A DNA stretch of 64,000 bases, from the NCBI GenBank assembly GCA_030280995.1, contig JASXTE010000005.1, positions 30,320,001 through 30,384,000 on the forward strand, given 5' to 3'. The stretch's first letter is position 1. The number at the start of each line of letters is the position of its first letter. The translations under genes and the position numbers were made by a program. The notes beneath the pieces are model-generated. The model searched no databases. It saw nothing but the letters and a program-made list of their open reading frames with translations, and had not been told where the DNA came from. This document shows, piece by piece, positions 1 through 9,975 of the stretch. This stretch comes from Hemileia vastatrix (lineage: Eukaryota > Basidiomycota > Pucciniomycetes > Pucciniales > Zaghouaniaceae).

Positions 1-2217
1 TGCTAACACATTTTGTCCCATAGCTCTCCTTAATACAATGGGAAAGCTTCTGGACTCATTAATCACTAACCACCTCAGTTTCTTACTTGAATCAGGTAAC
101 CTCCTTCCAGAAACCCATTATGGAGGTTGCCCTCTGTGATCTACCACAGATGCACTACTTCACCTCACCACTTGGACCAAGAATCAATGGTCCAAAGGTA
201 ATGAAGTCGGTGCACCTTCTCTAGATGTGAAAGGGGCCTTCCCATCTGTTAACATCTTCAGGCTTGAAGCAATTTTATCTTCTCTCCCTCTCCCCCGTAA
301 CCTCATTAACTATATCATCCACTCCCTCAGAGACAGATACATTAGCATTGCATTCTCCTCATTTGAATCCCAACCAATATTTCACCACAAAGGCCTTCCC
401 CAAGGCTCTCCCCTCTCCCCCATTCTCTACATCACATACAACGCCTCTCTCCTCTCCCTTCCCTCTATCTCACTAAATTTCATTTCTTTAGGGTACACCT
501 TGCCAACCATTAAGTGGCTGGGAATGATCCTTGATCCTAAACTTACATTCAAAGCAAATGGATCAAGATTGTAATCCATTGGCCTTCAAGCTTCTTCCAA
601 CATACACCGCCTAGCCTCATCCAGGTGGGGTATCCCCCTTAAACACTACAAAACTCTTATATCCTCCCTCATCCATTCACATACTGACTATGCCGCTGTC
701 GTATGGCATCAACCCAAGAAAACCACACGCACGGTTTGCATGCTGCAAGTGGTGGACAACAAAGCAATCAGGAGGGCTCTTGGCTGCTTCAGGATCACCC
801 TGGTATGCATCCTACTTCATGATTCAGCCTCACTAACTTGCCTCCAGAGATTAGACCTAGTTGCACAGAATGCATGGTTACACCTCCTCTCCCTCCCGCT
901 GTCTAACCCCATGGCTAGACTTGCAAGACAACTGGTCTCCTCCCCCCCGCCAAAGATTCATCTCAATCAACTCCACCTCTAATCCCTTCACCACGATTTC
1001 CCTCATCCTAGCCAACTGAAAAACCTGGACACAAAGAGTCAAGGTCTCCTTCCCCCCTGGTGCCCCCCTCTGTTCATAGCAGAGATTGCACCAGACAGGG
1101 AAACCACAATTAGAGAAGTCTCCTCCTCCATTTTTTCCTCCCCTCTCTCATCTCACTTCATTTACACAGATGGCTCCAAATCTTCTTCTCACACCCAAGC
1201 GGCTGCATATGACCCTAGCTTACCACTTCCATTTGTTTTCACTCTAGGGGATTCCACTCTCTACTCAGTTTTTGAAGCTGAGCTGATGGGGATTCTCCTT
1301 GGCCTCAACCTCTTCTTATTCAACCCCCTGCACTGCCTAATGAAAAAACTCACCATACTAGCAGACAACCAAGCTGTAATCAAAACCCTCTTCGCCAACC
1401 CTCTTCACACATCCAATACCTCTGCCATCACTGCCATTATCCACACCATTTCACGTCTCAGCCTTGCCAATCCTAGTCTCCAACTCTTCCTTAAATGGTG
1501 TCCGGGCCATTCAGGCATAGTGGGAAATGAGACTGTAGATAGCCTGGCCAATGGCTTGCACCCCTTTACAACTGAAGCCAAAACCTACCTCCACTTCACT
1601 CCCCCTCCCCCCTCATCTTCCTCATTCAAAACTATTCTAAAAACCCAAGCTCATTCCTTTCTACTCTCCCCCCCTAACCCTTCCACCTTAAAGAAACTTT
1701 GTGGTCACTTTGGTCCCCTCACCATGTTCAACCAGCTAGCTAACCTCCCAAGAGCCCACGCCACAGCCTTCTCACAAGCACGTTCTGGACACTGCCCTCT
1801 CAACCACTACCTTTATAGATTCAAAGTGTCACCCTCCCCTTACTGTGACAAGTGCTCCAACCACTGCAAAGATACTCCAGAACACCTCCTACTCTTTTGC
1901 CCTGCTCACTCTGACCTAGGGTCGTCCCTCATCCTAACCTCCAAATCTCACAAAGTCTCTTTTAATACCTCTGCCCTCCTCTCTCCTTCTAAAGTCATCT
2001 CATATGTTGCCTCTTTTCTCGTTTACTCGGGGAGATTTTTGAACAACCTCCCTCTATCGGGCTAAGCACAAATTGTAGTTATCTGCCACATTAGTTTACT
2101 TTTATTGCACGGTTTAGCGATGTTCTCCTTTTCCTATCTTCATGTATCTACTTACATTGTCTACAAATCCTTCATGCACCTTGTTGGGTGAAATTGTAAG
2201 AGAAAAAAAAAAAAAAA
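1..2217 (+). mobile_element. LINE (non-LTR retrotransposon), 5'-truncated by window edge, degenerate
   Basis: The 3' part of a non-LTR retrotransposon. It holds a reverse transcriptase, then a type I RNase H, then a C-terminal Cys/His knuckle, followed by a non-coding tail that ends in an A-rich run at about 2201-2217. This order (RT, RNase H, CCHC-like end, A tail) fits fungal Tad/I-like LINEs. All coding pieces lie in one frame (codon starts at 2 mod 3). The sequence is C-rich on the plus strand, unlike the AT-rich surroundings, which supports an inserted element. The 5' end is outside the window, so the 5' junction and target duplication cannot be judged. Confidence 0.85.
2..2065 (+). pseudogene. 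LINE ORF2 relic: reverse transcriptase plus RNase H
   Basis: One reading frame runs from base 2 to 2065, interrupted by stops at 137-139 (TGA), 572-574 (TAA) and 980-982 (TAA). RT motif A (LDVKGAFPSV) lies at about 220-250 and the GLPQGSPLSP box at about 390-420. The catalytic Y/F-x-DD box that should follow is missing: the text jumps from ISLGY straight to a KWLGMILD segment, so an internal deletion removed the active site. RNase H looks complete, with Asp at 1169-1171 (TDGSK), Glu at 1280-1282, Asp at 1364-1366 (ADNQ) and Asp at 1538-1540. A Cys/His cluster (CDKC..C..H..C) lies at about 1844-1911. The TGA at 137 stands where an Arg is expected (GGRxGRST), consistent with a C-to-T change at CGA. 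The element cannot be autonomous. Confidence 0.85.
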
Positions 2218-2583
2218 GAAGAGTCCCGTTGAGTTAAATGAGTTATTAACTTATAAGTAAAATAAAGACACAGGCTGCTTGGTGAAAAGGAGCACCAGAG
2301 GTGCGACAAGTGAGATAAAAGAAGAAAATAATAGAAAAGTCAAATGAGTGAGAAAGCAGCAAAAGAGATGAGAGTAAGGTAGCGATGTAAGACATCTCTT
2401 TATACTGTAAATACAACATAGCTGCGGTTCTGCAATTAGGTGTGCTAAGGCTCATTACTAGGCGGGAACAAAATATTAAGACTAACTAGTAGACGGGGAC
2501 AAAATTAATTATGCTAGATTATATACAGATATGTTCGGGATCAGAATTAGTTTAACACTCGCAACTCCGACTTAGAGACCAAA
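2218..2583. other. Intergenic, no feature recognised
   Basis: Short purine-rich to AT-rich stretch downstream of the LINE tail. A small minus-strand open frame here has no recognisable motif, and I treat it as chance. Confidence 0.5.
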
Positions 2584-3289
2584 ATGCCAGAAATAGCTCT
2601 GGATACAGAGCATATGATAGAACAGGTGGACAAACAGGGGTTTCCACTTCTAACTCGTGAACATGATCCCACAGAAATGCCGATAGGATTATTTAACAAC
2701 CAAGAAATAGAAAATAATCAATGTGAACAACGCAATACTAATGGACATTCTTGCCCTTTTTAGACTCTCATTTATTTGTTACTTAGAATCATGGCTTAAA
2801 TTTTTACGCTTAGAACAAAATTTTGACTGAAATGATTTCGAAATACTTTTTCATGGGATTGAGCATATGCAACATGCTGCCTAAACAATACTAGAAAGGA
2901 CAGACCCAAATTTACTAGAAGATAGGGACCTTCTCAGGGAAACTGAAGAATTCAAAGTTGCAGAGATATCCCCTGAGGCCTCTCCTCAATGTTATATTAA
3001 CCTAACCAATGAAGTTGATAACATAGTAACGCAAAACAATATAATCAAACAACTAAACATCTTAATTGAACAAACATTACACCAACAAGCATTACAAAGC
3101 AAAGAAGAACTCTCATGCAATTCTCAAAATGAAAAAATCATGAATGCAGATGACGAAATTTCGAACCCAGACGAGGACGTCGGAAATCTAGGAGGGGAAG
3201 ATGTGGTTCTTACATCCCATTCTACCATATTAGGAAATAATAGAGTAATAGTTTCTTATTTATTAATTTATACTTTTCCTTTCCCGTAA
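2584..3289 (+). pseudogene. Unidentified protein-coding relic, frameshifted
   Basis: An ATG at 2584 opens 59 codons ending in TAG at 2761-2763. From about 2786 a different frame (2 mod 3) carries protein-like sequence to TAA at 3287-3289, with in-frame stops at 2828-2830 and 2882-2884 and then 134 open codons. The last part is acidic and Gln/Asn-rich and contains a patch rich in Asp/Glu at about 3140-3210. The low-AT, codon-like composition and the length of the open stretch in AT-rich DNA suggest a former coding region. It could be a decayed gag-like ORF or a host gene fragment. I do not recognise the family. Confidence 0.4.
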
Positions 3290-3602
3290 TCATTATTTAC
3301 TAATAGTCATTCAGCTATAATAATTACTATATTGAATAATACTTTTCCATCACTCAAAAGCTATATGGCTTTCTCAAATATATTTACTAAATGCGGATTA
3401 GTATTCTTAGCTTTTCACTTGTGTCTCAGCGCATATATAAAGCGCACCATTTCTTACAATGAAAACTAAGCTAGTTTCACTTACTGACCTTGACGCACTA
3501 AAGATTCAGGAAGAATCACACTACTGAATGAATTAAAAATTCTCACAACATATATAACTTTGAGTGAAATTTTATTTATTTAGATTTTATACATCAAAAA
3601 TA
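3290..3602. other. AT-rich spacer
   Basis: No coding or repeat signal seen. A TATATAAAGCGC-like stretch near 3431-3443 could be a core promoter for a plus-strand transcript, but nothing recognisable lies downstream on that strand. Confidence 0.4.
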
Positions 3603-4229
3603 TTAAATAGAGTGTCTTCTAGCTCTATGTTTCCCATTTTGAGCCAACTTCCATTCATCTTTCACTAATTCTATCATTATAGTAGCTTTGTTCCACTGAT
3701 AACACCAACTTGTATCTTTAAATACTGGATGTTTACAAAGTTTTTGATAAGCTTCGTTAACCACAATTTTCGAAAACCCTTCTACTTTAACTCCATTTTT
3801 CACTTCATCTTGTATCTCTTGACCCATTTCTAAAAATCCGAATCCAATTAAGGTATTTCCATTAAATTCAATTGTTCTTCTTGAACTGGTTAAGGTAACT
3901 TTCCAATCTTTTAATACTGTATATTTCCATTTCAACTTTCCGATATGGCGACGGACAAAACGACACAGTGTGACTTGTTTAATGGGACCTTGAGCAAATT
4001 TAAGTTGTTTAAGCATTTCGCCTGAAGCTTCTTTGTCTGATTCGATTTCAGGAGACGTTTTAGTTGTTTCTAAAATAATTTGTCGGACTTTTTTTGCTGG
4101 CAATCTCTTCAATAGTCTTACCAAACGATGATGCCCATTAATTATCTTTATGTTGGTTAGAATTATTAATTCTACATTATGTTTATCAAGTTTGCCTCCT
4201 TCTATACAAAATCGTCGATCGAACATCAT
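3603..4229 (-). CDS. Hypothetical basic protein, 208 residues, intact
   Basis: Uninterrupted frame from an ATG at 4227-4229 (a second ATG follows at 4224-4226) to TAA at 3603-3605. The protein is rich in Lys/Arg and has no signal peptide, membrane segment or low-complexity tract. A central part contains a basic cluster (CRFVRRHIGKLKWKY) and the C-terminus ends in a Lys/Arg/His patch. I do not recognise the family. It is the only ORF of this size in the window that is neither part of a transposon nor low complexity. The neighbours are an unidentified relic and AT-rich DNA, so context does not help. It may be a single-exon host gene, one exon of a longer gene, or the remnant of an unclassified mobile element. 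Confidence 0.5.
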   Translation of the reverse strand: MMFDRRFCIEGGKLDKHNVELIILTNIKIINGHHRLVRLLKRLPAKKVRQIILETTKTSPEIESDKEASGEMLKQLKFAQGPIKQVTLCRFVRRHIGKLKWKYTVLKDWKVTLTSSRRTIEFNGNTLIGFGFLEMGQEIQDEVKNGVKVEGFSKIVVNEAYQKLCKHPVFKDTSWCYQWNKATIMIELVKDEWKLAQNGKHRARRHSI

Positions 4230-5130
4230 TATAATAATAATTTAAATAGACTTTAAAAGTGTTTTTATTCTATTTTTATTTATGATGTAGAGTAGAAAGT
4301 TGAAGCGGGGTGTGATACGATTTTTCAAAAAAACAAAGCTCTTTTAAATTAAATTTAATTCGATTGAACACACAATTACAGTAAAATCACAAACGCTTTG
4401 CCTACTTACAAAAAAAAAGTTAACACTCTTTTGTCAGTGTCAGAACTTTTCGATCCTAAAATGGGGAGTTTTAGGCTTTTTTTGAGTGATACGCCAAACA
4501 CGAAAAATGCCACGCCAGTATAAAAAATACACAAAGAATGAAGAAAGAGCGAAAAATAATTATTCTTGATATTACTATCATATATATATATAGCAACATC
4601 AAAATTTAAATAGGGGAATGGGAGGATAATGACAATGCCAAGGAGGGATGAAGAGTAGGGTGATGGAGTTAAAGAGGAAAGTAAAGAGGGAGAGAATAAA
4701 AGGTTATTTTTACCATTGAAATCAAAAATAACCACTTACAAAAAAAATTTAGATACAAAAAATAAAAAAAGCAGAAAAAAAACAAAAAAAAATATAATTA
4801 GTAATCAAAAAATCAAAAAAAGAATAAAATGACTTACCTGGAGGGATGAGAAGAGAAAATAAATGAAATTAAATTGTTTGAGGGATGTTGGAGGAGAAGA
4901 GGAAAAGGATATGAGGGATGAATGAAAAAAAGAAACAGTGAAAAATTATGCAATTTCAGAAAATATGCAATGTCATGTTGAGCTGGTGAAAGAAAACCAA
5001 TGAGCCATCCAAAAAAGAGATATTCACCATAAATTCCAAAAAAAAAAAAAATATGCAACAAACAAAAGTACCTAGCTAAGTGAATAAAGTATACAAAGTG
5101 GACATTTGGAGAGTATGAAAACAAAAAATT
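4230..5130. other. AT-rich and purine-rich low-complexity spacer
   Basis: Contains A-runs at about 4738-4830 and two blocks of GGGATG/GAGGAA-type purine-rich sequence (about 4600-4700 and 4840-4930). Two minus-strand open frames here translate to Phe/Ser/Leu-rich low-complexity peptides, which I reject as genes. Confidence 0.5.
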
Positions 5131-5135
5131 AAAAA

Positions 5136-6635
5136 TGTCAGGCTAAGGTCAAGTACAAGGACGTGAACTAGCTTGAATAGTCAGTTGTCTAGAAGATTTT
5201 AATGGTCCTATATGAATACTGTAGATTTAATCCACTAAGTTGTAAAATATAATCAAATATAAAGGTCTCAGTAATATAATTCTCACTATTCTTATATATG
5301 GCTTACAATCTTTATAGTTGGTAGAAAAATAGATTATATAAATTCAGATACTATTCAAAAGTATTATAAAAGTACTAATTGATATGTATTGTGATTGGTT
5401 GGTTATATTGGTTAAATTGTAATGATAAAGAATGAAGAAATACAACCCAAAAACCTCCTCCTTTTATACACACTGAGTTCCCCAATGATTCCCTTGATAT
5501 ACCACCCAATACACAGTTAATGACGCCTCTAAACAACTAATATACATGCCCATCAACATTCCCAGTAACCCATGACATAATTATAAGAGTAACAACCGCC
5601 AAAATCCTGTAATAATAAGGGAAATCCATCAAAATTAAAGAAAAAGACAAAAAGAGAGTATATGCGTATAAAACAATAATATAAAAGACTAAAGGAGACT
5701 TTTTAAGGTTAATAATAGCTTAATAATAAGGGGGATTGACTGTAGAAATAATGGGGCTAATCCTGACATTATACTACGTGAAATTCCCATTCAAAAATAA
5801 CCAAAATTGACTGAGAAACCACCCAAAAACTTAAAAAAGAGCGTGAGACGTGGGGTAACTACATGCAGTTCTTGGCAGACGCTTGCACGGGTAAATCCTT
5901 GACTAAAATTAGGCAAATTTAAGCATGGTGATGAAATAAAGTGCCAAGAGTGAGGTTATTAATGAAATTAGTGCATATAAACAAGGTCAATGCATTATTA
6001 ATTAAGCTAGGACACTAAATAAGCGCCTGTCGCCTATTTTAGTGTGTTTCCCCACAGTGGGCGTAGAATGTGGGGTAATTATAGTGTGAAAAAGCTAACT
6101 TTGCTAAAAATGAAGCTATTCACATGGGAAAAAAGCAGGCAGTATGTGGCCAGTACACAGAAGCCATTTCTGGCATAAAAAACACCAAATTTGAAAAGTG
6201 TTATTTTTATGCATTTAAATAGCCAAATCAATAGTTCTAAATGAGCCCAATTGATCTGTCAAAGCGCAATTTTGATATTCTCAATTTTATAGCGCATATA
6301 GTCAACTTTTAAGTGAAATAAAGCGCATTTCTTGTTTTTTGCATAAAACAATGAATATAACAGCTTTAAGTGTACTTAAAAATTATGTAGCCTTATACTT
6401 AAGGTTCTTAAGATTATCCTAACATATTCCAACTTAATATTAAGTACATAAGACCTATAAAAGGTGGATATATGCGTGTATATAAGGTGTTATAATGGCA
6501 TTTTTTGTGTATTATCATAATTTTACTTATGTATACTATTTGTGTACTCTTATTTATTATTCCCATGTATAGTTCATGTGTTTAACATAACTTATAATTA
6601 CTTTTTACTCAGTACTGGAGATATACAGGCTGACA
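5136..6635 (-). repeat. Element A LTR, 3' copy in element sense
   Basis: 1500 bp, matching 13275-14774 base for base apart from about 18 substitutions. Termini are TGTCAG/CTGACA. It includes several AGCGC motifs and a TATAAAAG on the minus strand (5461-5468). Confidence 0.95.
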
Positions 6636-6646
6636 CTCGCCCACCC
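6636..6646 (-). other. Polypurine tract of element A
   Basis: In element sense, GGGTGGGCGAG abuts the 3' LTR directly, preceded by a T-rich stretch. Its position is where plus-strand DNA synthesis is primed in LTR elements. Confidence 0.7.
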
Positions 6647-6816
6647 AAAAAAACAATAAAAAAAATGATAAGTTATACATTTTATTTTATTAATTTGTAA
6701 TTTTCAGGTATTCAGAATAAATCTGTAGCATTAAAGATTCAACTTTAAAGAAATAAAAACATAATAAAATATTATGAGTACTGGTTTTTTAAACCCTCAG
6801 CTGGTTGAACAGAAAT

Positions 6817-9800
6817 TTATTTCTGTTTAAATTTTTTAAGAAGGGTGGATAAATTAGAAATTTCTTTTTCAGGTATCCATTTATCAAATTCATTTGATTT
6901 CCCTTTAAATCTTAGTAAATACTCAGTTCCTTTTTCTTTAGTAAGGATTCTTTTCTTGAGTATTTTTTCAATCTCTGCTTTTTCCACAATTTCTTCAGGT
7001 TGCTTTTTAGGCCTTCCCCTTCTTTTTGGAAATAAGTCAGGATCATTTGCATGGTAAGGTTTCAATAATGAGATAGGGAAAACTGGATGTTTCCTATCAT
7101 ATGGAGCATATAATATGACTTCCACTGCATTATTCCCAACCATTTTATTTACTACAAAAGGTCCTACAAAGGGATCCTTTAATTTAACATTACCTTGTAA
7201 GTTAAAATGTAGTGTTGATATGAGGACTTCATCTCCCTTTTTAAATTCAAATTCTTTATGAGATTTGTCCCACCTTTTCTTTTCATATTCAAATGCTTTT
7301 TGGATGCATTCTTCTGCATGCTTTCTACACATTTGTTGCATATTAATAAAGGATTTAGTGCCAGGGTGTATATCCAACCTTGGTAGTTTATTTAAATGAT
7401 TTACTGGGGTATTTGGTACATATCCCAGCCAGAGTTCAAATGGTTTCTTCTCTGTTACAGAATGAGTTGTGCTGTTATAAGCAAATTCAAGGCCAGGAAT
7501 TAATGTTACCCAGTCATGTGTGAATTTCTCATTGTCTTTGTATTCTAATCCAAAGGCACAATATCTTCTGATCATGTCTTCTAGAGTTTGTATCATCCTC
7601 TCAGCCAGCCCATCAGTTTGTGGATGGTGTGCTGTAGAAAATTTTAATTGACAACCTGATACTTCCATCAAAGATGTCCAGAACTCTGAAGTAAATTTAG
7701 GATCTTTGTCAGAGATTATGGCTTTGGGGAACCCAGCAGTATTCATCATCTGAGTCCACCATAGTAACGCCAAGTCTTTAGCAGATACCTCTTTATGGGT
7801 AGGGATAAACTTACACATTTTTGTTAATCTATCCACTATTACCCAGCAAGAATTGAAACTTTCTTTTCCTGCTAATGGAAAGCCAGTTAAAAAATCCATG
7901 TTTATAATTTCCCATGGAGCTTTTGGCTGCTCTATTTGTTGTAACAACCCAGCTCTCTTCCCAGTTAATCTTTTAGATTTCTGACAAGAGTCACATGTTT
8001 CAATGCATTTTTGTACATCCTCTTTCATGTTTATCCACCAGGCTGTATTTATAACTCTGGTTAATGTTTTGTTAAAGTCAAAATGACCAGCTAAGATGTC
8101 ATCATGACAAGTACTCAACATTAACTCTTTCATAGAAGGTGGTATTACTATTACATTGCTTAACTTTTTCCTGTAATATATATATCCATCTTCAATTGAT
8201 AGTTTACCTTTTTCCAACGCATTTTTATACTTTGGAGGCAAGGTTTTAATTAATGCACTCATGGAGGCATTTGTTGGATCATTAAGAATGGTAGATAGTT
8301 TAGACAAATCTTTATCAGATGAATAATTTTCCAATATAGTTTGCATAAAATCTTCTTCTAAATCCACTATATAAATCCCAAATATATGTATAACCTCATT
8401 TTCAGGTACATAAGCTGGATTGTCAGCATCATTTGGCAAAGGACTTCTGGATAATAAATCCACATTTGAATGCAATGTTCCTGCTCTGTGAGTGATTTTC
8501 ATTCTTCCTCTGTACTCTTGTACAGCTAGTTGCCATCTAAACATATGCCTATTAGGTGTTTTCATGTTTAGTAATGATTTTACTGCACTGCAATCTGTTA
8601 TAAGTTCAAACTTCTGGTCTTCCAGATAGTAATGAAGTTTCTCCAAAGCCCACACCACGGCTAAACATTCTAGCTGTGTGGCACCATACCTTAATTCTGT
8701 TTTTCTTAAGGTTCTGGATATATAACAGATAACTACTTCAGATAATTTTCCATTTATTATCTGTTTCTGCTGTAAAGCAGCACCCAAACCTATGAAACTT
8801 GCATCAGTGTACAAGATAAAAGGTAGGGTGAAATCTGGCAGTCCTAATATTGGAGCTGACATTAAACATTTCTTTAATTTATTAAAGGCGTGTTGTCTTT
8901 CATTATTCCAAATGAAAGCTTCATTCTTCCTGATTAATGTTGTTAAAGGGGCTGCAATGGATTGGTAATTTTTAATATATTGTCTATAATATCCACACAT
9001 ACCCAAAAAACTTTGAACCTCTTTTACATTTTTAGGTATCCCAATGTTTTTAATTGCTGCCACTTTATTCTGGTCAACACAAATTTGTAATCTAGATACA
9101 ACATGTCCAAGTACTTTCAAGGATTGAAATCCAAACTTACATTTGTTTAATGCAATAGTCATATTAATTTCATCCATTTTTTGAAAGACTCTTTTCAGGT
9201 GATTTAAATGTTCATCATATGTCTTTGAAAACACTATGATGTCATCAATATAGACCAATAGCCATCCTTCAACCATTTCCTGATGAAAAACACTATCCAT
9301 CAATTTTTGGAAGACTGAAGGGGAATTCTTTGGGCCAAATGGCATTCTCACATACTTATATATACCCATATGTGTGGTTATTAATAAGTAATTTTGAGAA
9401 TTTCTTTCCACAGGAATCTGGTGGTAACCCTTGTTCCCATCCAGACAGGAAATATATTTTGCTCCTTGTAAGGTAGCATGGATAGAAGCTATCCTTGGTA
9501 GAGGGTAAATATCATCTACTGTGTATGTATTCAGAGCTCTATAATCACCGCATAATCTTGCCTTATCTTTTTCATAAGAGATTAATACTGGTGAAATGAC
9601 ACAATACTTAGGTGTTGTGTCCACTTTTTCAACAATACCCATTTCCAATAACAATTTTATATTGTCTTCAATATCTTTCCTTTTTGCAGGAGATGCTGGG
9701 TAAGCTTTCTTTTTTAAGCTGCCAGGAATATTATCCAGATCACAGCTTAGAGAGATTTTCATCTCATGGTCTTTGACCAATCCTAGTTCATTTGATCCAT

Positions 9801-9912
9801 GAGCAAATGCCATAGGATATGATTTAATCAATCTCAAAATGTCTTCTTGTTCAATTTTTGAGAGTTGAGGACTGAAAGAGGCCTTTTGGATTTCATTTTC
9901 CAATTCACCCAC
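6817..9912 (-). CDS. pol: Pol of element A: RT, RNase H, integrase, chromodomain
   Basis: The open frame is in the same frame as Gag-protease and starts after the TAA at 9976-9978; 9912 is a GTG, not a convincing start. Numbering from 9912, RT has LDGNKGYHQ with Asp158 and YIDD at 221-224. RNase H has Asp370, Glu415, Asp440 and Asp485. The integrase zinc finger is His603, His610, Cys640, Cys643, and its DDE triad is Asp673, Asp735, Glu771. A GPF module follows (VGPFVV). The last 50 or so residues form a chromodomain (EIEKIL...EYLLRFKG...WIPEKEIS), which defines chromoviruses and is known to direct integration to marked chromatin. All catalytic residues are present. Translation would need readthrough of the upstream TAA, or the TAA is a recent mutation. 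Confidence 0.92.
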   Translation of the reverse strand: MGELENEIQKASFSPQLSKIEQEDILRLIKSYPMAFAHGSNELGLVKDHEMKISLSCDLDNIPGSLKKKAYPASPAKRKDIEDNIKLLLEMGIVEKVDTTPKYCVISPVLISYEKDKARLCGDYRALNTYTVDDIYPLPRIASIHATLQGAKYISCLDGNKGYHQIPVERNSQNYLLITTHMGIYKYVRMPFGPKNSPSVFQKLMDSVFHQEMVEGWLLVYIDDIIVFSKTYDEHLNHLKRVFQKMDEINMTIALNKCKFGFQSLKVLGHVVSRLQICVDQNKVAAIKNIGIPKNVKEVQSFLGMCGYYRQYIKNYQSIAAPLTTLIRKNEAFIWNNERQHAFNKLKKCLMSAPILGLPDFTLPFILYTDASFIGLGAALQQKQIINGKLSEVVICYISRTLRKTELRYGATQLECLAVVWALEKLHYYLEDQKFELITDCSAVKSLLNMKTPNRHMFRWQLAVQEYRGRMKITHRAGTLHSNVDLLSRSPLPNDADNPAYVPENEVIHIFGIYIVDLEEDFMQTILENYSSDKDLSKLSTILNDPTNASMSALIKTLPPKYKNALEKGKLSIEDGYIYYRKKLSNVIVIPPSMKELMLSTCHDDILAGHFDFNKTLTRVINTAWWINMKEDVQKCIETCDSCQKSKRLTGKRAGLLQQIEQPKAPWEIINMDFLTGFPLAGKESFNSCWVIVDRLTKMCKFIPTHKEVSAKDLALLWWTQMMNTAGFPKAIISDKDPKFTSEFWTSLMEVSGCQLKFSTAHHPQTDGLAERMIQTLEDMIRRYCAFGLEYKDNEKFTHDWVTLIPGLEFAYNSTTHSVTEKKPFELWLGYVPNTPVNHLNKLPRLDIHPGTKSFINMQQMCRKHAEECIQKAFEYEKKRWDKSHKEFEFKKGDEVLISTLHFNLQGNVKLKDPFVGPFVVNKMVGNNAVEVILYAPYDRKHPVFPISLLKPYHANDPDLFPKRRGRPKKQPEEIVEKAEIEKILKKRILTKEKGTEYLLRFKGKSNEFDKWIPEKEISNLSTLLKKFKQK

Positions 9913-9975
9913 TTCATTGGTGGTTCTTCCACCTTGCAGTTGTTCTTCTTTAGGAGAAATGGCATATACTGAATT

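Noticed and set aside
4406..5124. Minus-strand ORFs of 109 and 96 codons
   Set aside because: Low-complexity Phe/Ser/Leu translations of purine-rich plus-strand DNA, with no motif.
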